Shown one piece after another: positions 17,305 to 25,382 of a stretch of 64,000 nt of DNA. Source of the stretch: CAZFER01 sp964517495 (GTDB lineage: Bacteria > Hinthialibacterota > Hinthialibacteria > Hinthialibacterales > Hinthialibacteraceae); NCBI GenBank assembly GCA_964517495.1, contig CAZFER010000030.1, positions 1-64,000 of the forward strand, in the 5' to 3' direction. The notes under the pieces were generated by a model, which worked only from the letters and a program-made list of their open reading frames with translations, had not been told where the DNA came from and did no database searches. A program made the translations under genes and the position numbers. Each line of letters begins with the position of its first letter. The first letter of the stretch is position 1.

Positions 17305-19395
17305 ATGAAACTGTATCTACGAAGAGCAATAGTATTACCTCTCCTTTCCTGTATTCTTCAAATCCCCGCATGGAGTGCTGATGCGCCTTACCCACCAAGT
17401 CCAGTTATAAAAGGTGTTGAGTGGGCCCCCCCTGCTGACATTATTCGCCTGGCGGATGGCAGCGACAACTGGCCGATCAGCTGGGCTGATGATGGAAACC
17501 TTTACACTGCCTATGGTGATGGGTGGGGATTTGAACCAAAGGTTCCCAATAAACTAAGCCTGGGATTCGCAAAGGTTATCGGCAATCCACCTGATATTCA
17601 TGGTGAGAATATTCGCTCAAAAAGCGGCGAACAACATGGGCAAGGTTCAGCCGGTAAAAAAGCCAGCGGCATGTTGATGGTTGATGGGGTGCTTTATATG
17701 TTGGTTCGCAATGCCGATAACTCGCAACTCGCCTGGTCTAACGATCACGCCAAAACCTGGCAGTGGAGTGAGTGGAAGTTTGAAGAAAGTTTCGGTGCTC
17801 CGACATTTTTAAACTTCGGTAAGAACTATCGCGGTGCCCGTGATCAATATGTCTATATCTATTCGCAAGACCATGAGAGCGCCTATGAAAATGCGGATCA
17901 GATGGTAATGGCACGTGTTCACAAAGACAAAATTCGTGACCGCGATGCCTATCAATTCTTCAAAGGATTGAACAAGAACAACCAGCCACAATGGACCAAC
18001 GACATCAATCAATGTGGTGCGGTGTTCAAACATCCCGGGCGATGTTATCGCAATGGAATCAGCTATAACGCTGGTTTAAAGCGTTATATATGGTGCCAAA
18101 CGATCAACACCGGTGGTAAAGGACCACGCTTTGAAGGCGGCCTGGGTATTTATGATGCTCCCGAACCGTGGGGACCTTGGACCACCGTCTATTTCAATGA
18201 TGGCTGGGATGTTGGCCCCGGTGAAACCAGTTCCATCCCACCAAAGTGGATCAGCGACGATGGCGAAACAGCCCATCTGGTGTTTTCCGGAGATGATCAT
18301 TTTTCCGTGCGAAAACTCACATTCGAAACCAGAAAATCCAGCATGATCTTCCCCGGTGATACGTGGGACATCGCTAGCCCTGACTCTCAAGGCGTTGATT
18401 CTGATCAGTTAAAACACGCGGTAACGTATTTAAAAGAACACAGTGGACGCGATGGTGCCGAGCAACTGGTGATCATTCGCAATGGACGGATGATTCATCA
18501 TGGATCGAACATCGATAAAGTGCATGGCGTGTGGTCGCTTACCAAATCATTCACCAGTACGGTTTTAGGCTTGCTCATCGATGAGGGGAAAACCAGCTTG
18601 GATTCCAGAGCACACGAGTACCTTCCCTCATTGGCTGAACATTACCCGGATGTCACCCTCAAACATTTTGCCACTATGACATCTGGTTACAGGGCCATTG
18701 GTGATGAACCACGCGGTGGGTATACTCATGGCCCCAGCAGCACGCCGTTTGATCCCAATCCCGTCCCCCGGTTTACACCTCCTGGTTCGAAATACGCTTA
18801 CTGGGATTCAGCGATGAATCAATTTGGCAATGTTTTAACACGTATTGCAGAAGAGCCGATTGAAGCCTATCTCAAGCGTAAAATGGCCGATCCAATCGGG
18901 ATGAATCCTGATAAATGGAATTGGGGTGATTTCGGCAAGGTTGATGGGATTGAAGTTAATGGAGGATCGGGTAACAGCAACAATCACATCTTTATCTGTT
19001 CCCAAGAATTGGCGCGATTTGGCCATTTGTTTTTGAATAATGGCAACTGGAACGGACAGCAACTTATAAGCAAAGATTGGGTGAACGCCGTCCAGCAAGT
19101 GCAGGTTCCCGTTTCCACTCCATTGGGTCATAAAGAAAGCGGCATCGATGGACGAGGTGTGTATGGCCTCAATTGGTGGGTGAATGGAATCAACGCCGAC
19201 GGCAAACACCGTTGGCCTGATGCTCCGCCCAAGACCTATTCCGCCAGCGGGTATAACAACAATGACATGTTTGTCATTCCCGAATGGGATATGGTGATCG
19301 TACGCCTGGGCCTCGATCAAGGCTCAGATGGAGCTATCAGCACAAACACCTATAGCACCTTTATCGGTATGATAGGCGATGCCCTTCAATATTAA
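17305..19395 (+). CDS. Secreted DUF4185 / beta-lactamase-fold serine hydrolase fusion
   Basis: 696 residues with a signal peptide ending near AWSA and AGGTGG before the start. Residues ~40-345 match the DUF4185 propeller type (NWPISWADDGNLYTAYGDGWGF; LAWSNDHAKTWQW). Residues ~365-690 are a class C beta-lactamase/penicillin-binding fold: SLTK supplies the SxxK nucleophile (Ser411, Lys414), and the second motif reads YWD (499-501) where many members have YxN. The third motif (normally HxG or KTG) appears as SASG. Such proteins are usually esterases or peptidases, not antibiotic resistance enzymes. Joining a sugar-binding-type propeller to a serine hydrolase suggests deacylation of a glycan. It lies 154 bp after the apiosidase-like gene on the same strand, separated by a palindromic repeat. 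Confidence 0.8.
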   Translation: MKLYLRRAIVLPLLSCILQIPAWSADAPYPPSPVIKGVEWAPPADIIRLADGSDNWPISWADDGNLYTAYGDGWGFEPKVPNKLSLGFAKVIGNPPDIHGENIRSKSGEQHGQGSAGKKASGMLMVDGVLYMLVRNADNSQLAWSNDHAKTWQWSEWKFEESFGAPTFLNFGKNYRGARDQYVYIYSQDHESAYENADQMVMARVHKDKIRDRDAYQFFKGLNKNNQPQWTNDINQCGAVFKHPGRCYRNGISYNAGLKRYIWCQTINTGGKGPRFEGGLGIYDAPEPWGPWTTVYFNDGWDVGPGETSSIPPKWISDDGETAHLVFSGDDHFSVRKLTFETRKSSMIFPGDTWDIASPDSQGVDSDQLKHAVTYLKEHSGRDGAEQLVIIRNGRMIHHGSNIDKVHGVWSLTKSFTSTVLGLLIDEGKTSLDSRAHEYLPSLAEHYPDVTLKHFATMTSGYRAIGDEPRGGYTHGPSSTPFDPNPVPRFTPPGSKYAYWDSAMNQFGNVLTRIAEEPIEAYLKRKMADPIGMNPDKWNWGDFGKVDGIEVNGGSGNSNNHIFICSQELARFGHLFLNNGNWNGQQLISKDWVNAVQQVQVPVSTPLGHKESGIDGRGVYGLNWWVNGINADGKHRWPDAPPKTYSASGYNNNDMFVIPEWDMVIVRLGLDQGSDGAISTNTYSTFIGMIGDALQY

Positions 19396-20039
19396 TCAAA
19401 GGTATGGAGTTTATCACCAAAGGCAACACGGAAATCGCGTTCCCCACGATAAGAGAGCGGATGTGCATTCCAAATATCGCCATTGGATACCAAACCATTG
19501 CTGCCGTTGTAAGGAACGGATTCACCTTGTGAAACCAACCAGCGAACGTCATCATAATCCGCGTCGGTTCCAGCGGCGATAAAGACCCAATAGGCGCCTA
19601 AATTTCCGTTAGGACAATGGCTGGTCCCGTAAGTGTAGAACATGCCTTTGACGAAAGGATCAGTTGGAATACCACCAATATAATTGACGGGCGTGGTTAA
19701 TTGGGCGTAAATCCGGCCGTCGTTGTTCGGATCATAACATGACAGACCTACATCGCTGCATCGTAATCCCCAGCGTTGGTTTCCCCAGGGGGTTAGCACG
19801 CAATCCTCTGGATCACCGTTCCCATGTGCGCCCTGGTCGTTACCGTCCACCATCCAGACATTCTTATCAAGATAGCGAATCTGATTCTGGTTATATAGCA
19901 TCTTGATGTCAGAATAAGAACGCGCTAACTTGGCGCGTATTTGGGCATTCAAAAAATTGGGAACAGCGATTGCTGCAAGAATTCCAATGATCGCCACCAC
20001 GATGAGCAATTCTATTAAGGTAAAACCGGATCGTTTCAT
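19392..20039 (-). CDS. Type II secretion/type IV-like pseudopilin 1
   Basis: 215 residues from ATG 20039 with GAGGTG upstream; the open frame extends to 20150 but would bury the prepilin leader. The prepilin signal is GFTLIELLIVVAIIGILAAI, with Glu5 of the mature chain and cleavage after Gly. After the helix, PNFLNAQIRAKLARSYSD leads to a globular C-terminal domain with several Cys and the motif SNGLVSNGDIW shared with the other pseudopilins here. It is alone, far from any gsp operon, and convergent with the fusion gene (stops overlap by 4 nt). Such orphan major-pseudopilin-like proteins are abundant in some uncultured phyla; the role is unknown. Confidence 0.85.
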   Translation of the reverse strand: MKRSGFTLIELLIVVAIIGILAAIAVPNFLNAQIRAKLARSYSDIKMLYNQNQIRYLDKNVWMVDGNDQGAHGNGDPEDCVLTPWGNQRWGLRCSDVGLSCYDPNNDGRIYAQLTTPVNYIGGIPTDPFVKGMFYTYGTSHCPNGNLGAYWVFIAAGTDADYDDVRWLVSQGESVPYNGSNGLVSNGDIWNAHPLSYRGERDFRVAFGDKLHTFD

Positions 20040-20239
20040 CACCACACCTCGTATCGATTTTGGTCTGTTGCATCCTGTCCATATACTTGATAATCCTTGA
20101 ATCAATTTGTTTGTTATTTTACGCCAATTGAATGGGCTTGTAAAATTCAAATTCAGCTAAAGCATTCAAAATTCAATGTTTAATCTAAGGTTGTTAAATT
20201 GGGGGGCTAATCCCCTGATGAGCCGTTGTACGTAGAATC

Positions 20240-20264
20240 GGCTCGGCGGGAGCCTCGCCCTCCC
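20240..20264. repeat. GGCTCGGCGGGAGCCTCGCC-type repeat, single copy
   Basis: A GC-rich palindromic element ending in CTCCC. The same element recurs at 29099-29123 and, slightly altered, at 29132-29156 and 53579-53604. It lies between a pseudopilin and glmS in otherwise AT-rich DNA. Confidence 0.75.
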
Positions 20265-20301
20265 TTATTACTTTCTGACTTTGGATAATCTCACACCCTC
20301 A

Positions 20302-20330
20302 TTGAACACATATGCAAATTGCTTTAGATT
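20302..20330 (+). promoter_or_regulatory. Sigma-70 promoter of glmS
   Basis: TTGAAC (20302-20307), a 17-nt spacer and TAGATT (20325-20330). The predicted leader is ~30 nt, too short to hold a glmS ribozyme. Confidence 0.55.
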
Positions 20331-20368
20331 GTATGTTTATTCAAAAAACAGGTAAGGATAGATAAACC

Positions 20369-22231
20369 ATGTGTGGAATTGTTGGTTATATTGGACATCG
20401 CAAGGCTCAGGATCTTCTTATCGATGGACTGCGGCGTTTGGAGTATCGCGGTTATGACAGTGCCGGGTTGGCTATTCATCATGACGGAATGCTGAATGTT
20501 GTTAAACGATCGGGGCGTATCGCTAATTTGGATAACGTGGTCTCCCACTCTCCCATGCCGGGAAGCACGGGCATTGGACATACCCGCTGGGCCACACATG
20601 GCGCTCCAACCGATATCAATGCCCATCCCCATTTCGGTGGTAACCAGTCTGTAGTGTTAGTACATAATGGGGTGATTGAGAATTATCAGGCATTACGCCA
20701 ACGGCTTCAATCCAGTGGTTATGAATTCGCCAGTGATACCGATACAGAAATCATTGCCCATCTGATTGACTATAGCCTCAGCAAATACTCCTTCGATGGC
20801 CAGCCATCCCACATTAACGATTACCTCATTCGTGTATTGGAAGATGCGTTATCTCAATTAAAGGGAACGTATGGCATTGCTGTCCTGTTTAAGGCGTTTC
20901 CCAACCGATTGTTGGCCGCTCGTTTGGGAAGCCCATTGGTATTGGGTATAGGCAAAGAGGAACATTTTTTAGCCAGTGATTCAAGCGCGTTGGTTGGCCT
21001 GACACAGGAAGTGATATATATGAAGGATCATGAAATCGCCATTCTTGATGCGGATGAACTCCATCTTGTACACAGTGGTATGGGCGAAGTACAACCTCAA
21101 ATTCAAGCGTTGGGGTTAACCAATAATGATGTCGAGCTTGGCAACTTTGATCACTTTATGCTCAAAGAAATCCATGAGCAGCCGGAATCCATTGAAAATG
21201 CCATGCGCGGGCGACTGCGTGATGATGATGCGGATGCCAACTTTGGTGGTTTGAACCTCACCGCCAAACAGCTGCGTGAAGTGGATCGCATCATCTTTAC
21301 AGCCTGTGGCACCAGTTGGCACGCCGCGTTGGTGGGTGAATATCTCTTCGAGGAATTGGCCCGTATTCCTGTTGAGGTGGAATACGCCAGTGAATTCCGC
21401 TACCGCAATCCACCCATTCCCCGTGGGACATTGATTTTCGCGATCTCCCAATCGGGGGAGACGGCTGATACGCTTGCCGCCCTTCGCGAATCAAAACGGA
21501 TGGGGCATCCTACATTGGGCATTTGCAACGTGGTGGGCAGCAGTATTGCCCGCGAAGCGGATGGCGGTGTTTATTTGCATGCCGGCCCGGAAATTGGGGT
21601 GGCATCAACAAAAGCCTTTTCCGCACAAGTGGTTGTATTAACCTTGCTGGCGCTTCATCTTGGACGTATGCGTCATTTGTCCTATCTTCAGGGAAGTGAA
21701 ATCATTCAATCGTTGAGACAGATACCCAGACTCGTCAGCCAAACCTTAAACGTGGATGAGCGGGTACGGGAAATTGCCTCCAAATATGCCGAGGTCAGCA
21801 ATATATTATATCTTGGCCGGCATTACAATTTTCCTGTGGCGCTTGAGGGAGCGTTAAAGTTGAAAGAAGTCAGTTACATTCATGCGGAAGGATATCCCGC
21901 CGCTGAGATGAAACATGGCCCCATTGCCCTGGTGGATAAAAATACCCCGTCGGTCTTTATTATTCCCAAAGGGGTGGTTTATCACAAAGTGATGAGCAAC
22001 TTAACCGAGATCAAAGCGCGCGGCGGTCCGCTCATCGCCATTGCCTGTGAGGGCGATGAAGATGTTGCCTCCATTGCGGATGACGTCATATATGTCCCGG
22101 ATGTGGAGGACTATCTTCAACCGTTAATCACCGCTGTTCCCTTGCAACTGCTGGCTTATCATATCGCGGTGCTGCGAGGATGTGATGTGGATAAACCAAG
22201 AAACTTGGCGAAGAGCGTAACGGTTGAATGA
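20369..22231 (+). CDS. glmS: Glutamine--fructose-6-phosphate aminotransferase (isomerising)
   Basis: 620 residues. It converts fructose 6-phosphate plus glutamine to glucosamine 6-phosphate, the entry to UDP-GlcNAc and the cell envelope; cytoplasmic. The N-terminal MCGIVGYIG places the Ntn nucleophile Cys at position 2, with RRLEYRGYDSAG and HTRWATHG of the glutaminase domain (to ~240). Two SIS domains follow (CGTSWHAAL, SQSGETADT, ASTKAFSAQ), and the C-terminus is the expected LAKSVTVE. Length matches the family (~610). AAGGATAG precedes ATG 20369. No glmS riboswitch-ribozyme is evident in the short leader. Two NagA-type deacetylases in this window would run the reverse direction, so the region touches both ends of amino-sugar metabolism. 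Confidence 0.97.
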   Translation: MCGIVGYIGHRKAQDLLIDGLRRLEYRGYDSAGLAIHHDGMLNVVKRSGRIANLDNVVSHSPMPGSTGIGHTRWATHGAPTDINAHPHFGGNQSVVLVHNGVIENYQALRQRLQSSGYEFASDTDTEIIAHLIDYSLSKYSFDGQPSHINDYLIRVLEDALSQLKGTYGIAVLFKAFPNRLLAARLGSPLVLGIGKEEHFLASDSSALVGLTQEVIYMKDHEIAILDADELHLVHSGMGEVQPQIQALGLTNNDVELGNFDHFMLKEIHEQPESIENAMRGRLRDDDADANFGGLNLTAKQLREVDRIIFTACGTSWHAALVGEYLFEELARIPVEVEYASEFRYRNPPIPRGTLIFAISQSGETADTLAALRESKRMGHPTLGICNVVGSSIAREADGGVYLHAGPEIGVASTKAFSAQVVVLTLLALHLGRMRHLSYLQGSEIIQSLRQIPRLVSQTLNVDERVREIASKYAEVSNILYLGRHYNFPVALEGALKLKEVSYIHAEGYPAAEMKHGPIALVDKNTPSVFIIPKGVVYHKVMSNLTEIKARGGPLIAIACEGDEDVASIADDVIYVPDVEDYLQPLITAVPLQLLAYHIAVLRGCDVDKPRNLAKSVTVE

Positions 22232-22242
22232 GGGGATTAGCA

Positions 22243-22281
22243 ACATAGGGCGAACACATGGTTTCGCGCCCCCACCCTATG
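22243..22281. repeat. Dispersed ACATAGGGCGAACA repeat, copy 2
   Basis: ACATAGGGCGAACACATGG followed by TTCGCGCCCCC and then CCCTATGT, which gives an outer and inner palindrome. It sits directly after glmS. Confidence 0.65.
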
Positions 22282-22310
22282 TCTGATCTTTACCCACAAT
22301 TCGGTAGAGA

Positions 22311-22345
22311 AAAATAACTCCCCCCGTCAACGGGGGGAGTTTTGA
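22311..22345. terminator. Bidirectional intrinsic terminator between glmS and a convergent gene
   Basis: AACTCCCCCCG (22316-22326), TCAA loop, then a perfect 11-bp complement (22331-22341). It is followed by TTT on the plus strand, and on the minus strand by ATTTTT, so it probably serves both convergent genes. Confidence 0.75.
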
Positions 22346-22427
22346 GAGCAATATCTGCTTAAGTGATTGATGGGTCTACGATTTTTGATGGATCAAAAAA
22401 CGTGACCTATCCTACAAATTTAGATTT

Positions 22428-23786
22428 CTACACTTCATCAGGGATAACAAATGGCTTGCGATAATCTCGTTTTAACATGTTATTGGCTTCTTCATCGTCA
22501 ATATACCGCTCTGTATCAGGATCAAAGTCCAGCGAACGTCCCAATCGGTATGAGGTATTCGCGGTATGGATCAGGATACAACTTTCATGTCCCTCTTCGA
22601 TGGGTGCCCGCAAGATAGAGGGATCATGGGCCCGGATGGCGTCGATGAAGTTTTGATAATGTTTGATGTTTGCATAACCTTCACTTTTACGAGAGGGACC
22701 GGGTTCACGTTTTCTTCCCAGGTAGGTTTTCCAGTATCCATTCCCCAAAACCATGTAGCCTTCTGAACCATAGAAGATATTGCCAATGTTATTTTGAGGT
22801 GGTTTACCAAATTCCCCTTCGTAATTGGTTATCCAATGGCGGACTTCAAATTGCAGTATCTTTTTGTTATCGCCTCCACCCTCGGCGGGAAACTCAAATA
22901 CGGCGGTCAAGGTATTGGGGGTTTGCTGGTCATCATCGAACATGAAGTGGCTGCCCACGGCTGAAATATGGGTAGGTTTGCTGACACCCAATCCCCATCG
23001 TGCGATGTCAATTTCATGGACACCCTGGTTGCCAATATCACCATTGCCATAGTCCCAGTTCCAATGCCAATTGTAATGAAAGCGATTGCGCGAAAACGGA
23101 CGCGAGGGAGCGGGTCCAAGCCAGATGTTATAATGCACGCCTTCGGGGATCGGCTCATTTGGGGTTTCACCAATGGAATCACGCCATTTGTAGCACATTC
23201 CCTTGGCCATATACACTTCGCCAAGCCCACCGTTCCGCATAAATTCAACACCTTCCTGATACGCTTCAGAACTGCGGCTTTCCGTGCCGTGATGGACAAT
23301 TCGATTATATGTCTTTGCCGCAGCAATCAACTGCTGCCCTTCAAAGATATTGTGGGAGCATGGTTTTTCAACATGGGCGTGTTTCCCAGCCTGACACGCC
23401 CACACACCAGCGAGGGCATGCCAATGGTTTGGCGTGGCTACGCTGATGGCGTCAATATCCTTATTGTCCAATAGGTGACGAATATCATAATATGTTTTAG
23501 GAACCGGCAAGTTGTTTTGTTTGAACCAATTCAGCCGTTCCGCGTAAAGATTTTCATCCACATCGCAAATGGCGGCCACTTCAACGTTTTTCAATTTCGG
23601 ATAGCTCTTGATATGGCTATGAAATCCATGGCTGCGTATTCCCACCACTGCCACACGGACCCGGTCATTGGCCCCAGCCCACGAGGGATTTGTGCCCCAT
23701 ATTCCCATAGCGGTCCCTGTTGCCAGGGTGGTTCCCAAAGAATGTTTGATAAAAGCGCGTCTAGTCGTTATTGAGTTTGTCTTCAT
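22428..23786 (-). CDS. Tat-exported Gfo/Idh/MocA oxidoreductase
   Basis: 452 residues, AAGGATAG upstream of ATG 23786. The Tat signal is TTRRAFIKHS with a hydrophobic stretch to PSWAGAN. The Rossmann fold starts VRVAVVGIRSHG; the catalytic motif HVEKPCSHN is intact. The insertion PEGVHYNIWLGPAP and the motif FHYNWHWNWDYGNGDIGNQGVHEIDIARWGL are hallmarks of the long Tat-linked Gfo/Idh/MocA group common in planctomycetal-type genomes. It likely acts in the periplasm on sugars or glycosides. It is monocistronic, ending at the shared terminator with glmS and separated from the next minus-strand gene by 289 bp of repeats. Confidence 0.88.
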   Translation of the reverse strand: MKTNSITTRRAFIKHSLGTTLATGTAMGIWGTNPSWAGANDRVRVAVVGIRSHGFHSHIKSYPKLKNVEVAAICDVDENLYAERLNWFKQNNLPVPKTYYDIRHLLDNKDIDAISVATPNHWHALAGVWACQAGKHAHVEKPCSHNIFEGQQLIAAAKTYNRIVHHGTESRSSEAYQEGVEFMRNGGLGEVYMAKGMCYKWRDSIGETPNEPIPEGVHYNIWLGPAPSRPFSRNRFHYNWHWNWDYGNGDIGNQGVHEIDIARWGLGVSKPTHISAVGSHFMFDDDQQTPNTLTAVFEFPAEGGGDNKKILQFEVRHWITNYEGEFGKPPQNNIGNIFYGSEGYMVLGNGYWKTYLGRKREPGPSRKSEGYANIKHYQNFIDAIRAHDPSILRAPIEEGHESCILIHTANTSYRLGRSLDFDPDTERYIDDEEANNMLKRDYRKPFVIPDEV

Positions 23787-24075
23787 CTTGCTATCCTTTT
23801 CTTATTACGTAATTATATCATGTCATCCAAATGAAGCCGAAAGGGAGTAAAAAGGTAAATTATCCCCACCATTCCTCCCCCAATGAAATGGGGGAGGTTA
23901 GGAGGGGGTTAAAGGATTTTGCCCACCGTTTATTTTTCAATCCTCCCCTAGCCACTCCCCATCTTGGGAATGGAATGGTACTTCAAACGGCTGACCACTT
24001 ATAAAAAATCCTGCCAATTATCCTATCAAAAATATTCCATGCATACAACCAATCAAGCTATCATATATAATCCAA
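23787..24075. repeat. Intergenic repeat region with CCTCCCC palindromes
   Basis: The region 23873-23990 contains CCTCCCCC...GGGGGAGG and a second CCTCCCCTAGCCACTCCCC block, typical of dispersed palindromic elements. I see no ORF and no clear promoter. Confidence 0.5.
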
Positions 24076-25224
24076 TCATTCCTGTTCTTTCCATTTCGCA
24101 TCGATTTCATTTATTTTGAAACGGGTGCTGACCACGGAATGTTTTTTCTCACCTGGCCAATACTTCACATAAGTGGTTGCCGCGATCGTGCCATCGGGCA
24201 GGCGTTCCATACCTGGATATCCACAATCAGGCCCGGCGTAACTATGCAGCAGTTTGATTCGATATTGGCCTGGCCGTGCATATTTGATATCATCATACGT
24301 TCCTATCCAAGCCACAAAATGGCCATAGGTTGAGCTTTCCAAAGCACGATCTCTGAAGGCTATCACCCAACGTCCATCATCTGTATAAACACCTCGATGA
24401 CGGTCTCCGGTCAGGCCCCATGAGGTATCGGTGGGTGTGCTCCATGTCTTGCCTTCATCCTGGCTGAACATCATTAAACTTCGTCCTTTATGGGTATTCT
24501 CTCGCATCAGGCAGCACAGTTCATTGCCATCGGGTGATCGAAACGCATAAGGTTCGCATGGATCTTTACCAGAAACATCGGCTACCACTCGTGGCTCGGA
24601 CCAGGAAATGCCTCCATCTTTGGTTTGTACTTGAATCACTTCAAGGCTGCCACTTTTTCGTCGGTGATACAGACCGATATAACTTTCATCCTTTAATTGA
24701 ACAATACTGCTGAAGGTCATTACACAGGGTAATCCCAGCGGTTCTCTGGTTTCCCAGTTTTCCCCACCATCTTCACTGACAATGCGTGGCATTTGTGGCC
24801 GGGCGACAAAAACCCAAATCCGGCTTTTTCCTTGTGGATCAACCAGCCGATAAATGCTGGGGCAATTGACATAGCCGGAAAATTCTGTGGGTAATTGATC
24901 GTCGATTCTCTCCCAGGTTAATCCACCATCTGTGCTTCGGGCCATGGGGCCGGCTGGTCCGCCATGTCCCACACTCCACACACAGAACATGGTTTTGCCA
25001 TCGGGCATTAGTAATGTAGTGGGATGGCCTTGATACACCTTTTTCGTTCCTGCCGCAATAAGCACATGGCGATCTTTTTCTTTCGAAATATCCACAACGG
25101 GAAGACGCTGGATATTTACTTGAGAAAAGGCAGGTTGCCATACCCCATAACCAATCAAGCATCCTGTTCCTTGCAATGAATATTTCAAGAATTTTCGACG
25201 CGTGGAACATAATGTATCTATCAT
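24076..25224 (-). CDS. Exported sialidase-like BNR-repeat protein
   Basis: 382 residues; GGAGGATAAGGA precedes ATG 25224. It begins with a signal of the STRRKFLKYSLQG type (Tat-like). A six-bladed propeller is indicated by four Asp-box motifs: STDGGLTW, SEDGGENW, TKDGGISW and SQDEGKTW. Spacing and length match bacterial exo-alpha-sialidase-like (GH33-type) proteins. The family uses a Tyr/Glu pair and an Arg triad, which I cannot confirm here by eye, so it may be an enzyme or a sugar-binding propeller. It lies in a cluster of exported glycan-active genes. Confidence 0.75.
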   Translation of the reverse strand: MIDTLCSTRRKFLKYSLQGTGCLIGYGVWQPAFSQVNIQRLPVVDISKEKDRHVLIAAGTKKVYQGHPTTLLMPDGKTMFCVWSVGHGGPAGPMARSTDGGLTWERIDDQLPTEFSGYVNCPSIYRLVDPQGKSRIWVFVARPQMPRIVSEDGGENWETREPLGLPCVMTFSSIVQLKDESYIGLYHRRKSGSLEVIQVQTKDGGISWSEPRVVADVSGKDPCEPYAFRSPDGNELCCLMRENTHKGRSLMMFSQDEGKTWSTPTDTSWGLTGDRHRGVYTDDGRWVIAFRDRALESSTYGHFVAWIGTYDDIKYARPGQYRIKLLHSYAGPDCGYPGMERLPDGTIAATTYVKYWPGEKKHSVVSTRFKINEIDAKWKEQE

Positions 25225-25382
25225 TCCTTATCCTCCCCATGAGTTCATAATGCGTTAATCATTGTATGATAAATTGATGATAATGGATCAAACAATCGAA
25301 GTCTATTCCTCAACGAAAAGGCCCCTAGTTTAAACGGGAAACTTATGTTATTTGTGTAGCATATTTTATTTCGGAGGAATTT

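Noticed and set aside
17305..19395. Antibiotic-resistance beta-lactamase
   Set aside because: The domain is fused to DUF4185, lacks clear YxN and KTG motifs, and resembles esterase/peptidase relatives of class C.
20331..20368. glmS ribozyme in the glmS leader
   Set aside because: Only about 30 nt separate the promoter from the start codon, too short for the ribozyme, and no matching core is visible.
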